Source: a virus
Reading direction: 5' to 3' (one strand)
Virus record (IMG/VR): IMGVR_UViG_3300028297_000008
Coordinates: 1-41,669 of that record
DNA length: 41,669 bases
Below the pieces are notes generated by a model that ran no database searches, was not told where the DNA came from, and was given only the letters and a program-made list of their open reading frames with translations. The translations under genes were made by a program, and so were the position numbers. Of the stretch, positions 23,198 through 30,405 are shown one piece after another. The number at the start of each line of letters is the position of its first letter. The stretch's first letter is position 1.

Positions 23198-23635
23198 TTA
23201 TGTGTAGTTACTTCTCTCTGGTGCGTCCCCTTGACCTTTAACATACTTCTCAAGGAATGCTCTAATCATATCGTCTTTGCTACCTGCTTTTAAAAGCATA
23301 CCAAGTGTTTCACTATTCTGTACGTCTTTTGTAAACTCACGTTTGATTGCAGGTTTAACTTTATCAGTAGTTAACAACATTTTAATTGTTGCCGCTTGTT
23401 CTGGACTACATGGCATTTCTTTACCATCATCAGTCTTACAAGTTTTTACTGGGTTTGGATTACCTCTTGAGTCAAGTACTTTGCCTACTTGGATAATCAT
23501 TGGTGTGTTTTTGAATTCAGCATCCATGCCTGCATCATCATCGTCTGCTATATCAGGACCGCCAAGTCCTAAGTCTCTCATGTCGTCATCGATTTCGTGC
23601 ATTTTCACGTCATCTAACATTTCTTTTAGTTTCAT
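23198..23635 (-). CDS. Hypothetical acidic protein
   Basis: 145 residues. Acidic N-terminal 35 residues with a DIADDDDAG cluster, then a small domain around MIIQVGKVLDSRGNPNPVKTCKTDDGKEMPC with two Cys, then helices. No family recognised. AGGAG-type site upstream; it is 12 nt downstream of the ligase-like gene. Confidence 0.55.
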   Translation of the reverse strand: MKLKEMLDDVKMHEIDDDMRDLGLGGPDIADDDDAGMDAEFKNTPMIIQVGKVLDSRGNPNPVKTCKTDDGKEMPCSPEQAATIKMLLTTDKVKPAIKREFTKDVQNSETLGMLLKAGSKDDMIRAFLEKYVKGQGDAPERSNYT

Positions 23636-23647
23636 TGTTTGCTCCTA

Positions 23648-25348
23648 TTATCTTTGTACCGATCTATTGGCTTGAGTAAACCCGCCCTTGCCTCGGTTGA
23701 CAAGTTTCATATCACCCTTGGAACCAGTTACAACATAACCTTCACCACCCGGTTGTCCGTTAATGGTTGCTTTTACATCTGCATCTTGGTTGTTCAATTG
23801 ATCAATGATGTTATTTTTTACATTCATGATGCCGTTTACGGTATCCCATATAGCACTGAATGTACTTACGTTCTCACTAATGTACTCTTGTATCTTTCTT
23901 TGTTTGTTTGCACTAACCTTAGAAGATCCTATCCATTTAATAAAGTCACGGCCTAAGTTTTCTAAGCCGGAGTCTACTTTCTGGTTTACATAAGTGTACA
24001 ATATGTTCGGGAAGTCAGTAACTTGCATCTGTTTAAGTTTTGCTTTGTCAAGGAAACTGTCAATAGCACTACTGTTTCTTGAGATGATGTTCTCTAACTT
24101 CCCTATTGAACTTTCATCAACCTTTACGGTTTCTGAAACTGTTACTGGAGGAATCACAAGTAAATCTGTACCCTCCATAATGTCAAAGTCGTTGAATGGT
24201 TGTTCGTTACCATCTTCGTCAATGACTCGGTGAACTACTACCCCTATCTTACTTTTATTAATCTCTTTACCTAAATCACTATCTGTCTTAACTGTGTATT
24301 GTACAATGTTAGGTTTGAAGTGATACATGTTTTGTTCTTGTTGTGGCTCATGGAAGTATAGCATGTCTCCTTTAAAGTAACCTTTAAAGTTTTTAGGTGT
24401 AGCCTTTTCCATAATAGGCCAAGCCTTTGCCATGTTGGCTCCTAATGCTTTAAAACCTTTAGGATCATTCTTTGCTCCGGGTCTGGCCAAGAACATTTTG
24501 TTAACTGCTTCTGGACTCTTTGCTTTTCCATCATATCCTTTTGCGACAAAGCCTCCTTTGTCTGTGAGTATAAACTCTCCATTTTCATCGCGGCCAAAAA
24601 TGACTGCGGGAGATCCATCCCATTTGATTTGTACATTGTCTGTCTTCTCCGCCATTGCTCTAATTTTTTGTAATGCTCTCTTTGCACCTGCACTACCATT
24701 AAAGAAAATTAAATCTTCTATGTGTTGGATACGTGCATCTAAACTTTCTAACATTCTTGTACGGTTCTTGTCTTTGTTAAAAAAGTCTTTACCTTTAACT
24801 TGGTCTATTGGCTTAATGCTTCGGTCAGTAGTTTGTGGTCTCCATACTTTATCTGTTGCATCATATTGATATGAAAGTCTGTTCTCTGGGTGAATAAACT
24901 GTGCACCATTTGTATAATCATCTACGCCTCTAATAGGATCACTAACTAATTTAGGATCACGTTTCTTAGGCTGTGCTTTTTGTTGTTGTGGTTTTGCATC
25001 TCCACCGTCTTGTTTCTTTTGAAACTTTTGATCTGGTCTGTCTTTTTTAGTTTGTGCCAAGTCACCGTCTACTGGCTCTGCTCCTGGTTCAGAGTAAGCA
25101 CCTTTGGCGGCTCCTTTGATTTCACTACCTGCATCTTTAACTGCACCAATCAGGCCAAGCACACTTGCATCTTTCTTACCTGATCCAACTGCGGCCAAGT
25201 TTCTTCCTGTGTTAAAGTTTTTCTTAGCGGCACCGGCTACTTTCTTAATACCTTTTGTAATCCCCATATCATTAGGATCAAACTGTGCAGGCTTTTTGTA
25301 ACCGCCCTGTGTATCAGGTGCTTCTTTTTTTATTTCACTAAACTTCAT
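23648..25348 (-). CDS. Nucleic-acid-ligase-like (covalent nucleotidyltransferase fold) protein
   Basis: 566 residues. Residues 1-180 are a low-complexity Gln/Lys/Asp-rich region starting MKFSEIKKEA. The central domain carries KWDGSPAVIFG (motif I, K-x-DG, adenylated Lys candidate), FKGDMLYF (motif III-like) and, near the C-terminus, GEGYVV and MKLVNRG (motifs IV and V). This order matches ATP-dependent DNA/RNA ligases and capping enzymes. The wide gap between motifs III and IV (about 200 residues) is unusual. The start overlaps the stop of the pol-beta-like gene, so the two are translationally coupled. Ligase activity is inferred. Confidence 0.6.
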   Translation of the reverse strand: MKFSEIKKEAPDTQGGYKKPAQFDPNDMGITKGIKKVAGAAKKNFNTGRNLAAVGSGKKDASVLGLIGAVKDAGSEIKGAAKGAYSEPGAEPVDGDLAQTKKDRPDQKFQKKQDGGDAKPQQQKAQPKKRDPKLVSDPIRGVDDYTNGAQFIHPENRLSYQYDATDKVWRPQTTDRSIKPIDQVKGKDFFNKDKNRTRMLESLDARIQHIEDLIFFNGSAGAKRALQKIRAMAEKTDNVQIKWDGSPAVIFGRDENGEFILTDKGGFVAKGYDGKAKSPEAVNKMFLARPGAKNDPKGFKALGANMAKAWPIMEKATPKNFKGYFKGDMLYFHEPQQEQNMYHFKPNIVQYTVKTDSDLGKEINKSKIGVVVHRVIDEDGNEQPFNDFDIMEGTDLLVIPPVTVSETVKVDESSIGKLENIISRNSSAIDSFLDKAKLKQMQVTDFPNILYTYVNQKVDSGLENLGRDFIKWIGSSKVSANKQRKIQEYISENVSTFSAIWDTVNGIMNVKNNIIDQLNNQDADVKATINGQPGGEGYVVTGSKGDMKLVNRGKGGFTQANRSVQR

Positions 25349-26099
25349 TTAACTTATCCAATGTGTTTCTAAACCATTCACGTCCTTCATACTGAACTGC
25401 TTCTGGTAGTTTTAATCCGTCCTTCTCAAAATACTTAACAGCGTCTGCCGTCATTGCATCATAGTTAGGATCACTTTTAATTTTGTTAACAATAGAGTCA
25501 ACACTATCTAAGTCTGCACCTTTGGCATTGTCGCCTAAAAGATACTGTGCAATCTCGTCTGGGTCTTTTGAAACTGTTTTATTATTAATTCTATCAACAA
25601 GTCCTGTTTGACTGTTAAACTTGTAACCATGAAACTTTGCAATGCTTGAAATTAATATTGCTCTGTGTACACCTTTGTACTTTGTATCGTCACCGTAACC
25701 TTTTAGTGCGAACTTCATAAAGTCTGGCTCACCAAACATTAAATCTAACTGTACAAATCCGTTGCCTTCTTTACCATTGATGGGTGCTTTGAAGTGTACG
25801 TTGATACCTGACTTGGCTACCCACTGTCTTGGTTCATCGTCTGGGTGATTCTTTTGTACCCACTGCATAAGTTTTGTTTCAACTTCTGACTTATCGTACT
25901 TGTCTTTGTCTACTGCAACATCTAAGTCACCACTTGAACTTTTAATTCCTGTTGAACCTAACTTCATGTTAACATGGTCCATACCAGTGATTGACTCAAT
26001 CCACTTTAATGTTGGGTCTACGTCTGCTTGTTGAATGCGTTGAGTAGTAGGCTTACCATCTTGGTCTTTGAATACGTTACCACCTTCATTAAGAATCAT
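25338..26099 (-). CDS. Pol-beta-fold nucleotidyltransferase
   Basis: 253 residues from ATG 26099 (AGGAAAG site); a frame to 26132 is less likely. The signature LGSTGIKSSSGDLDVAVD is the GS...DxD motif of pol-beta nucleotidyltransferases, and VQLDLMF gives the third carboxylate. Such enzymes add nucleotides to RNA, DNA, proteins or small molecules. It is coupled to a ligase-like gene, so a two-step nucleic-acid repair or end-tailing role is possible. The specific substrate is unknown. Confidence 0.72.
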   Translation of the reverse strand: MILNEGGNVFKDQDGKPTTQRIQQADVDPTLKWIESITGMDHVNMKLGSTGIKSSSGDLDVAVDKDKYDKSEVETKLMQWVQKNHPDDEPRQWVAKSGINVHFKAPINGKEGNGFVQLDLMFGEPDFMKFALKGYGDDTKYKGVHRAILISSIAKFHGYKFNSQTGLVDRINNKTVSKDPDEIAQYLLGDNAKGADLDSVDSIVNKIKSDPNYDAMTADAVKYFEKDGLKLPEAVQYEGREWFRNTLDKLNEV

Positions 26100-26349
26100 T
26101 TTTTCTACTTTCCTGTACTTTTTGGATACCACGTCTAAATTTCTTAGTATCGCCAGTTCTAATTGAGTTTAGGAATCTACGTTCAATGTCTAATGCTTCT
26201 TCTTCTGAGTACTGTTCGTTAATACGTGAAAGCAAGTTTACTGCACTTTCTATAATATTAGTACCTGTAGTAGCGATTAGCGAATCATTATCACGATCTC
26301 TATGTAGATTGTTTAATTCTTCTAAGATTGATCTTGTGCGTTTTTTCAT
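26089..26349 (-). CDS. Small helical hypothetical protein
   Basis: 86 residues, all helical, charged (SILEELNNLHRDRDND, ALDIERRFLNSIRTGD). I recall similar small proteins in cyanophage-type genomes, function unknown. It overlaps the nucleotidyltransferase gene by 11 nt and heads this minus-strand unit; CATAAATA lies 22 nt upstream. Confidence 0.6.
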   Translation of the reverse strand: MKKRTRSILEELNNLHRDRDNDSLIATTGTNIIESAVNLLSRINEQYSEEEALDIERRFLNSIRTGDTKKFRRGIQKVQESRKNDS

Positions 26350-26370
26350 AGTGTTCAGTTTCCTTACTAC

Positions 26371-26378
26371 TATTTATG
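26371..26378 (-). promoter_or_regulatory. Late-type promoter octamer CATAAATA
   Basis: Minus-strand octamer 22 nt before the 26349 start. It is back-to-back with a plus-strand AATAAATA at 26388-26395, giving a divergent late promoter pair. Confidence 0.55.
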
Positions 26379-26387
26379 GCAATTACA

Positions 26388-26395
26388 AATAAATA
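26388..26395 (+). promoter_or_regulatory. Late-type promoter octamer AATAAATA
   Basis: Plus-strand octamer 39 nt before the DUF1353 gene, paired divergently with 26371-26378. Confidence 0.5.
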
Positions 26396-26434
26396 TTACT
26401 GCAAAAAGGTTTATAAACTAAGAGGGAGTATAAT

Positions 26435-26905
26435 ATGGGAACTTTTAATAACAAAATCATGGCAGAGTTCAACCCGCCACGTAAATGGGTACTGGGTCGT
26501 GATTTGTCATATGATTGTCCAGAGTTAACAGAATTAGAACTTAAAGCATTAAAAGGCGTGGGTGTTAAACTCAAAGGTTCAAAAATAACTGTTCCTACTG
26601 GATTTGTTACTGATTTAGCATCAGTACCAAGAGCAATGTGGTGGCTAATAGCACCGTTTGATGTAGCACGTAGCGCCATCATACATGATTTACTGTACAA
26701 AACAATTAGACAATACAGACACAAGATGCAAGACAAACAAGACGAAGCACTTGTTAAGTCAGCAAAGAAAGCCTCTGATATGGTTTTCTGGTATGGCATG
26801 GTAGATGCTGAACCTTCAGTACCTAAGTGGAAAATGTATTCTGCTTGGAAGGCTGTTGATTTATTTGGTAATGGATCAATAGTACCTACAGAAGATAATA
26901 TCTAA
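26435..26905 (+). CDS. DUF1353 family protein
   Basis: 156 residues. The hallmark VPTGFVTDLASVPRAMWWLIAP, then AIIHDLLYK, defines DUF1353, small phage and prophage proteins often found near lysis or tail genes. The GFxTDxASxP and HDxLY motifs suggest a metal or catalytic site, but no activity is established. AGAGGGAG precedes the ATG. The gene converges on the phosphate transporter and shares its terminator. Confidence 0.82.
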   Translation: MGTFNNKIMAEFNPPRKWVLGRDLSYDCPELTELELKALKGVGVKLKGSKITVPTGFVTDLASVPRAMWWLIAPFDVARSAIIHDLLYKTIRQYRHKMQDKQDEALVKSAKKASDMVFWYGMVDAEPSVPKWKMYSAWKAVDLFGNGSIVPTEDNI

Positions 26906-26914
26906 AGATCAATA

Positions 26915-26946
26915 AAATAGGGTGCTTGTTGAAGGCACCCTATTTT
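26915..26946. terminator. Bidirectional rho-independent terminator
   Basis: AAAATAGGGTGC, loop TTGTTGAAG, GCACCCTATTTT. The 12-bp stem is flanked by A's and T's on both sides, so it ends transcripts from both convergent genes. Confidence 0.9.
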
Positions 26947-26952
26947 TATGAA

Positions 26953-27918
26953 TTACAGTCCTATACCGTTAGGAACAATAACATAGTGTATCGTTAACAC
27001 TACTCCCACAGAAGCACCCAAGCCAATCATCATCTTAATGAAGTCTTTAGTTACAAGTGGAAATACTGTCTTGAACTTTTCCTTGCCTGTCATAGTTGCC
27101 ATAGCAAGTTCACGTCCACATAGTAGTCCAACAAACACCCATGTTGTTGACATAGGTATATCGTTTATTTCTTTGAAGAACAATAGTATTAAAAAGTATA
27201 CTGCATCAATTATTGTAGCACTACGAACATATCTTGTGTTGTGCTTTTCAATAACAATATTTTGTATCTTACCTCCGCCTTCACGGAACATGTATCCTAA
27301 TCCAAATACAAATATAAGACTTACTAATACCATAAGGTCCCAAGGTATCTGTCTTGGTAGGAACACGGCAATGTTTGCCATGTCATGACTGAGCCAAGTA
27401 AACCACAGGAAGCCTGTTGTTACCCATTGTGCTACACGCCATGCTTTCTTATGTTCTTCTTTGACAGGCTTTGCTTCATCAAGTAGTTTAGTAACTCCTA
27501 TCCAAATAATATATGCCGCGACTGCCGCCACTGCATAACCCATCATACTCTTTACGAGCATCTTCTCTAATACAAATGTACTTGCAAAGGCACTTAAAAC
27601 TAAAAATGACGTACTCACCGGTACGCCAATTCTTGTTAGTATTAAAAGTAATGCTGGTGCCATTGCGTGATACCATTGTATTTCTTGGAATGGTATTTTG
27701 TTTAGTCGTCCATAACTAATGTCTCCACCATTCACTGTCCAACCGTACCACAATGTATAAAGGAGAACTGCACTTGCACACCCCCACATAATTTTCCAAT
27801 TGAATCTCTCATTATTCGAAGCAATCCATGTACCGAGAGTCTGTACGGAATCATTTGCTATTACGGAATAAGCGGCAAAGGCGAAACCTATTGCCATCCA
27901 TAGGGTGAGTGCGTCCAT
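26953..27918 (-). CDS. PiT-type inorganic phosphate transporter
   Basis: 321 residues, about eight to ten membrane helices. The duplicated PiT signature is seen: ANDSVQTLGTW near residue 22 with GVPVSTSFLV near 98, and SHDMANIAVFLP near 178 with IPMSTTWVFVGLLCGRE near 254. Each half has the Asp/Asn and P-x-S-T elements of the phosphate and cation site. Shorter than PitA but complete in both repeats. It would import phosphate (or arsenate) across the host inner membrane. Transcribed from a sigma70-type promoter through a leader containing a terminator hairpin. Confidence 0.82.
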   Translation of the reverse strand: MDALTLWMAIGFAFAAYSVIANDSVQTLGTWIASNNERFNWKIMWGCASAVLLYTLWYGWTVNGGDISYGRLNKIPFQEIQWYHAMAPALLLILTRIGVPVSTSFLVLSAFASTFVLEKMLVKSMMGYAVAAVAAYIIWIGVTKLLDEAKPVKEEHKKAWRVAQWVTTGFLWFTWLSHDMANIAVFLPRQIPWDLMVLVSLIFVFGLGYMFREGGGKIQNIVIEKHNTRYVRSATIIDAVYFLILLFFKEINDIPMSTTWVFVGLLCGRELAMATMTGKEKFKTVFPLVTKDFIKMMIGLGASVGVVLTIHYVIVPNGIGL

Positions 27919-27963
27919 TCTTATTTCTCCTATCTGCTTGATGCTTTTACCACATCGCTCACA

Positions 27964-27993
27964 AGTTAAAAAAGATCGGGCTCGACGATGCCC
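27964..27993 (-). terminator. Terminator-like hairpin in the phosphate-transporter leader (attenuator candidate)
   Basis: Minus strand TCGGGC, loop ATCGTCGA, GCCCGA, then TCTTTTTT. It lies between the promoter at 28041-28069 and the transporter ATG at 27918, so readthrough is required for expression, or a short RNA of about 70 nt is released. Confidence 0.7.
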
Positions 27994-28040
27994 GACGATT
28001 ATTCATTTATAAAATACGAATTACTTTATAAACAGTTTTA

Positions 28041-28069
28041 TTTATAGCACAGGTTTTAATAAAAGTCAA
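28041..28069 (-). promoter_or_regulatory. Sigma70-type promoter overlapping a late octamer (phosphate transporter)
   Basis: Minus strand TTGACT (28069-28064), 17-bp spacer, TATAAA (28046-28041). The -10 is also the start of a perfect TATAAATA late octamer (28046-28039), so the promoter may work early and late. Confidence 0.72.
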
Positions 28070-28104
28070 GAGTGAAGATTAAACTTTTGTTACAATTGGA
28101 AAGA

Positions 28105-28131
28105 AAGGGTGCAACTTGTGATTGCACCCCC
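28105..28131 (-). terminator. Terminator after the AlkB-like gene
   Basis: GGGTGCAA and TTGCACCC form an 8-bp stem around a 7-nt loop, followed on the minus strand by TTTCTTTCC. It lies 10-35 nt after the stop of the AlkB-like gene. Confidence 0.7.
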
Positions 28132-28139
28132 AGCGAGGA

Positions 28140-29204
28140 TTAAGATAAAGAGTTCGCTATTTCTCTTTCTGCTTCGGTTGCAAAGTTTTTGTCCCAGTTG
28201 TCTAAATGCTTTTTCATAAAGCGATTAAACACAGGAGGTATCAATGCTAACGCAAAGAGTGTAAAGTAACCTACACCTGTGTTAGGTGCGCCTACTTCGT
28301 CAAGTTCCCAGAAGTGTGTTTCACCTCTGTCATGATGATCAGCCTGGCGACCAATCTCAATGAAGAACCAACTTGTGAATAATGTAGAATTATCCCATGA
28401 GTGTCTATAATCTATTGGCTCGCTTTTAACACGACATAGACCATAGTGTTCAAGATAGTTAAGTGCTTCTAACTCGAAGTTTGATATTACCCAAACTGCG
28501 GCAAGACATGCAACACCTAACCAACCACCTGCAAAGAAAAACAATGCAAGGCTTGGTACACTCATCATGTATCCTCTTATCCATCTGTTGCCAAATGATA
28601 TAAAAGGTTTACCCAAACGTTTTAGTCTACCCTTCTCCATTTCAAACAGGAACTTAGATTGTCCTAAGTGTGATTTGATATAGTGTGAATAGATATCACG
28701 TCCACGAGGTGCAGTTGCAGGATCGTCTTCACTTGCTAATTCCAAGTGATGATTGTACACATGAGCATAACAGAAATGTGCTGAACCTGATAGTCCCATC
28801 ATCCAACGGCTTATTATAAAAGCAACGCCTTTGGTGTGCGATAGTTCATGCCCATAGATTATACCTATGCCTGCAAATATACCTGTTGATAACACAGCAC
28901 CTAATAGTTCTGCACCTGCCATACCGTGAAAGATTTGGTAAGCAAGAACTACCTGTAGTGCTACGAACACTGGCAACATCATATACATAACCATATTCTG
29001 TAGCCATGGGATGCCTAAGGTCTCACCGTTCTCATCAACTGCTCCACGTGTCTGGACGTTGATAAGGGTGTCAAGTATAATGCCTACTCCCAATAAGCCT
29101 ACACCTGTCCATACCCATGCTCCACCTGCCATCACTCCTGCGAGTGTAGCCAATATCAGCAATGGTGCTATGAAGTACCTTATGTTTACGAAAAGTTTTT
29201 TCAT
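28140..29204 (-). CDS. AlkB-like membrane di-iron monooxygenase
   Basis: 354 residues, about six membrane helices. The histidine boxes of the integral-membrane alkane hydroxylase/desaturase family are visible: GHELSHT (about 118), HVYNHHLE (about 148), NYLEHYGL (about 254) and GRQADHHDRG (about 288). The family binds two irons and uses O2 with electrons from rubredoxin to hydroxylate alkyl chains; no rubredoxin is encoded here. The last box reads RQADHH where typical AlkB has LQRHSDHH, so one His is replaced. Substrate could be alkanes, fatty acids or other lipids. Two promoters lie upstream. Confidence 0.82.
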   Translation of the reverse strand: MKKLFVNIRYFIAPLLILATLAGVMAGGAWVWTGVGLLGVGIILDTLINVQTRGAVDENGETLGIPWLQNMVMYMMLPVFVALQVVLAYQIFHGMAGAELLGAVLSTGIFAGIGIIYGHELSHTKGVAFIISRWMMGLSGSAHFCYAHVYNHHLELASEDDPATAPRGRDIYSHYIKSHLGQSKFLFEMEKGRLKRLGKPFISFGNRWIRGYMMSVPSLALFFFAGGWLGVACLAAVWVISNFELEALNYLEHYGLCRVKSEPIDYRHSWDNSTLFTSWFFIEIGRQADHHDRGETHFWELDEVGAPNTGVGYFTLFALALIPPVFNRFMKKHLDNWDKNFATEAEREIANSLS

Positions 29205-29250
29205 TGCGTTCTCCCGGGTTGCCCCTGATAGTTAATCACAATGTTTTACT

Positions 29251-29278
29251 ATATTAGCACAACGACTAAAAAAGTCAA
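29251..29278 (-). promoter_or_regulatory. Sigma70-type promoter P2 (AlkB-like gene)
   Basis: Minus strand TTGACT (29278-29273), 16-bp spacer, TAATAT (29256-29251), about 47 nt before the ATG. Confidence 0.65.
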
Positions 29279-29316
29279 GTGCATATTAATACTTATACTA
29301 CCAAAAGGAAAAATAG

Positions 29317-29330
29317 GTTCTTATAAGAAC
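29317..29330. promoter_or_regulatory. 14-bp perfect palindrome (operator candidate)
   Basis: GTTCTTATAAGAAC. It covers the -10 (TTATAA) of the upstream minus-strand promoter, a position where a dimeric repressor would block it. Confidence 0.5.
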
Positions 29331-29349
29331 ATGCTAATATTAGTGTCAA
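29321..29349 (-). promoter_or_regulatory. Sigma70-type promoter P1 (AlkB-like gene)
   Basis: Minus strand TTGACA (29349-29344), 17-bp spacer, TTATAA (29326-29321). Its -35 is one arm of an inverted repeat (GTGTCAA/TTGACAC, 29343-29363); the other arm is the -35 of the divergent promoter. Confidence 0.6.
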
Positions 29350-29356
29350 CTTATAC

Positions 29357-29385
29357 TTGACACACTGTTGCGAAAATAGCATAAC
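29357..29385 (+). promoter_or_regulatory. Sigma70-type promoter (structured RNA unit)
   Basis: Plus strand TTGACA (29357-29362), 17-bp spacer, CATAAC (29380-29385). Divergent from P1, sharing an inverted repeat at the -35 boxes. Confidence 0.55.
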
Positions 29386-29446
29386 AGCCTTTACAAAAAA
29401 AACACTGAAATCACGTCAAGATAGGGCAGGAATTCTGTACTACTTT

Positions 29447-29454
29447 TATAAATA
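29447..29454 (+). promoter_or_regulatory. Late-type promoter octamer TATAAATA
   Basis: Exact T4 late consensus; transcripts from here would begin at about 29460 and carry the three-hairpin RNA. Confidence 0.6.
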
Positions 29455-29458
29455 CAGG

Positions 29459-29628
29459 TGAAGTAGAAAAGATGCAATGTTTTTTCTAAATCACACACAG
29501 ACACTGGGAAGAGACCAGGGCAAGTTCACTTTGCCTTACCAAGCGAATGACGGTGGAAAAGACCACTGACACCCTGAAAAGACAGGGGGTATTGCTTTCC
29601 TTAAGCATCCATACATTAGGAGAAAAAA
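29459..29628 (+). ncRNA. Orphan structured RNA / leader with three similar hairpins
   Basis: No ORF. Hairpin A (29504-29518): CTGG, loop GAAGAGA, CCAG. A GCAAG/CTTTGC hairpin follows (29520-29534). Hairpin B (29551-29568): CGGTGG, loop AAAAGA, CCACTG. Hairpin C (29572-29587): CCCTG, loop AAAAGA, CAGGG. B and C share an identical hexaloop and A is very similar. A ribosome binding site TTAGGAGA follows before the ATG at 29629. It is a long leader or an independent small RNA; no known riboswitch class is recognised. Confidence 0.55.
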
Positions 29629-29844
29629 ATGACACACTTTAATATAAGTGGTCTGATGTCTTGGATGAAACGCGGTATGACAGATAGTCACCGCAATCAA
29701 CTTTTGACTTGGGCCAAAACAGAATACGGCAACGATTGGGAATATGCTTACCAATTTATGCTGAAGAACGAAGGACAAGCACCAACCCACGCACAACTCC
29801 ACGGACCAAGAATACGTTTCTCAGGTTCAAAGGAGGTGGCTTAA
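29629..29844 (+). CDS. Small hypothetical protein
   Basis: 71 residues with a helical, amphipathic N-terminus (LMSWMKRGMTDSHRNQLLTWAK) and polar tail. Strong AGGAGA site. First gene after the structured leader and followed directly by a DUF3563-like gene. Function unknown. Confidence 0.6.
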   Translation: MTHFNISGLMSWMKRGMTDSHRNQLLTWAKTEYGNDWEYAYQFMLKNEGQAPTHAQLHGPRIRFSGSKEVA

Positions 29845-30021
29845 ATGCTATCATCGATACTTAAATCACTTAAAAAATTATTTTGGAATAAACGAGATTG
29901 GCAAGAAGATTATCTCGGTAAGTCTACTGATCACGCTGACTTGGAACGCAGGATCAGGCAATTGGATAGGGGCGAGGTCCAGGTCGGACCATTTGGACCT
30001 GTTCGCAAATATTATAACTGA
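29845..30021 (+). CDS. DUF3563-like small protein
   Basis: 58 residues. Basic N-terminal helix (LKSLKKLFWNKRDW), then DYLGKSTDHADLERRIRQLDRG, which matches the conserved YL..A.D..DLERR.R.L.R core of DUF3563. The family is normally chromosomal in proteobacteria, function unknown. An AAGGAGG site precedes the ATG by 12 nt. Confidence 0.65.
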   Translation: MLSSILKSLKKLFWNKRDWQEDYLGKSTDHADLERRIRQLDRGEVQVGPFGPVRKYYN

Positions 30022-30053
30022 TACTAACACATACACACTAAGGAGAATATAAA

Positions 30054-30308
30054 ATGTTATTATGGGAAAGAACAAAGAACTTGTTTGCACAGGCAGGCTT
30101 AGCCAGAGCGGCGGCTGAACTGTCAAGACAAGGTTATCATGATTCAGCAAAGACACTGATGATTGAAAGATCAAAACTATCTGCTCACAGACTTGAAGCA
30201 ATTAAAAGACTTGAGAAAAAGAAAAAACGTATGTCAAACTACGAGCCAGGCGATCATTACATGCGTGGTAAGACTGTAGCGACTTGGAAGGGTAAGGCAC
30301 ATGCTTAA
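30054..30308 (+). CDS. DUF1127-like small basic protein
   Basis: 84 residues. The segment ARAAAELSRQGYHDSAKTLMIERSK recalls DUF1127 (which regulates RNA turnover and phosphate metabolism in some alphaproteobacteria), but the match is partial. Lys-rich C-terminal half. AAGGAGAA precedes the ATG. Overlaps the next small gene by 8 nt. Confidence 0.55.
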   Translation: MLLWERTKNLFAQAGLARAAAELSRQGYHDSAKTLMIERSKLSAHRLEAIKRLEKKKKRMSNYEPGDHYMRGKTVATWKGKAHA

Positions 30309-30405
30309 AAACTTTGTTGAAGTAGCAGTACCTTTAACAGTTATATTCGGAGTACTTGTAGGGTACTTCGCAATAGTAGCGGCGTTCTGGGGAGGAATGA
30401 TATAA
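30301..30405 (+). CDS. 34-residue single-span membrane peptide
   Basis: Short frame beginning MLKNFVEVAVPLTVIFGVLV and continuing hydrophobic to WGGMI, one transmembrane helix. It overlaps the upstream gene by 8 nt and the next tiny ORF by one base, the tight packing typical of translated phage genes. Its AAGG site lies in the upstream gene. Confidence 0.55.
   Translation: MLKNFVEVAVPLTVIFGVLVGYFAIVAAFWGGMI

Noticed and set aside
26383-26799. Minus-strand 138-codon ORF
   Set aside because: Antisense to the well-supported DUF1353 gene and without a ribosome binding site.
29459-29628. CsrA/Rsm-type sponge RNA
   Set aside because: GGA occurs in two hairpins but at the stem edge, and the third hairpin lacks it; loops are AAAAGA rather than ANGGA.
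29459-29628. Glutamine (glnA or downstream-peptide) riboswitch
   Set aside because: A weak CGAATGACGG stretch recalls it, but the conserved core and the adjoining short peptide gene are not convincing.
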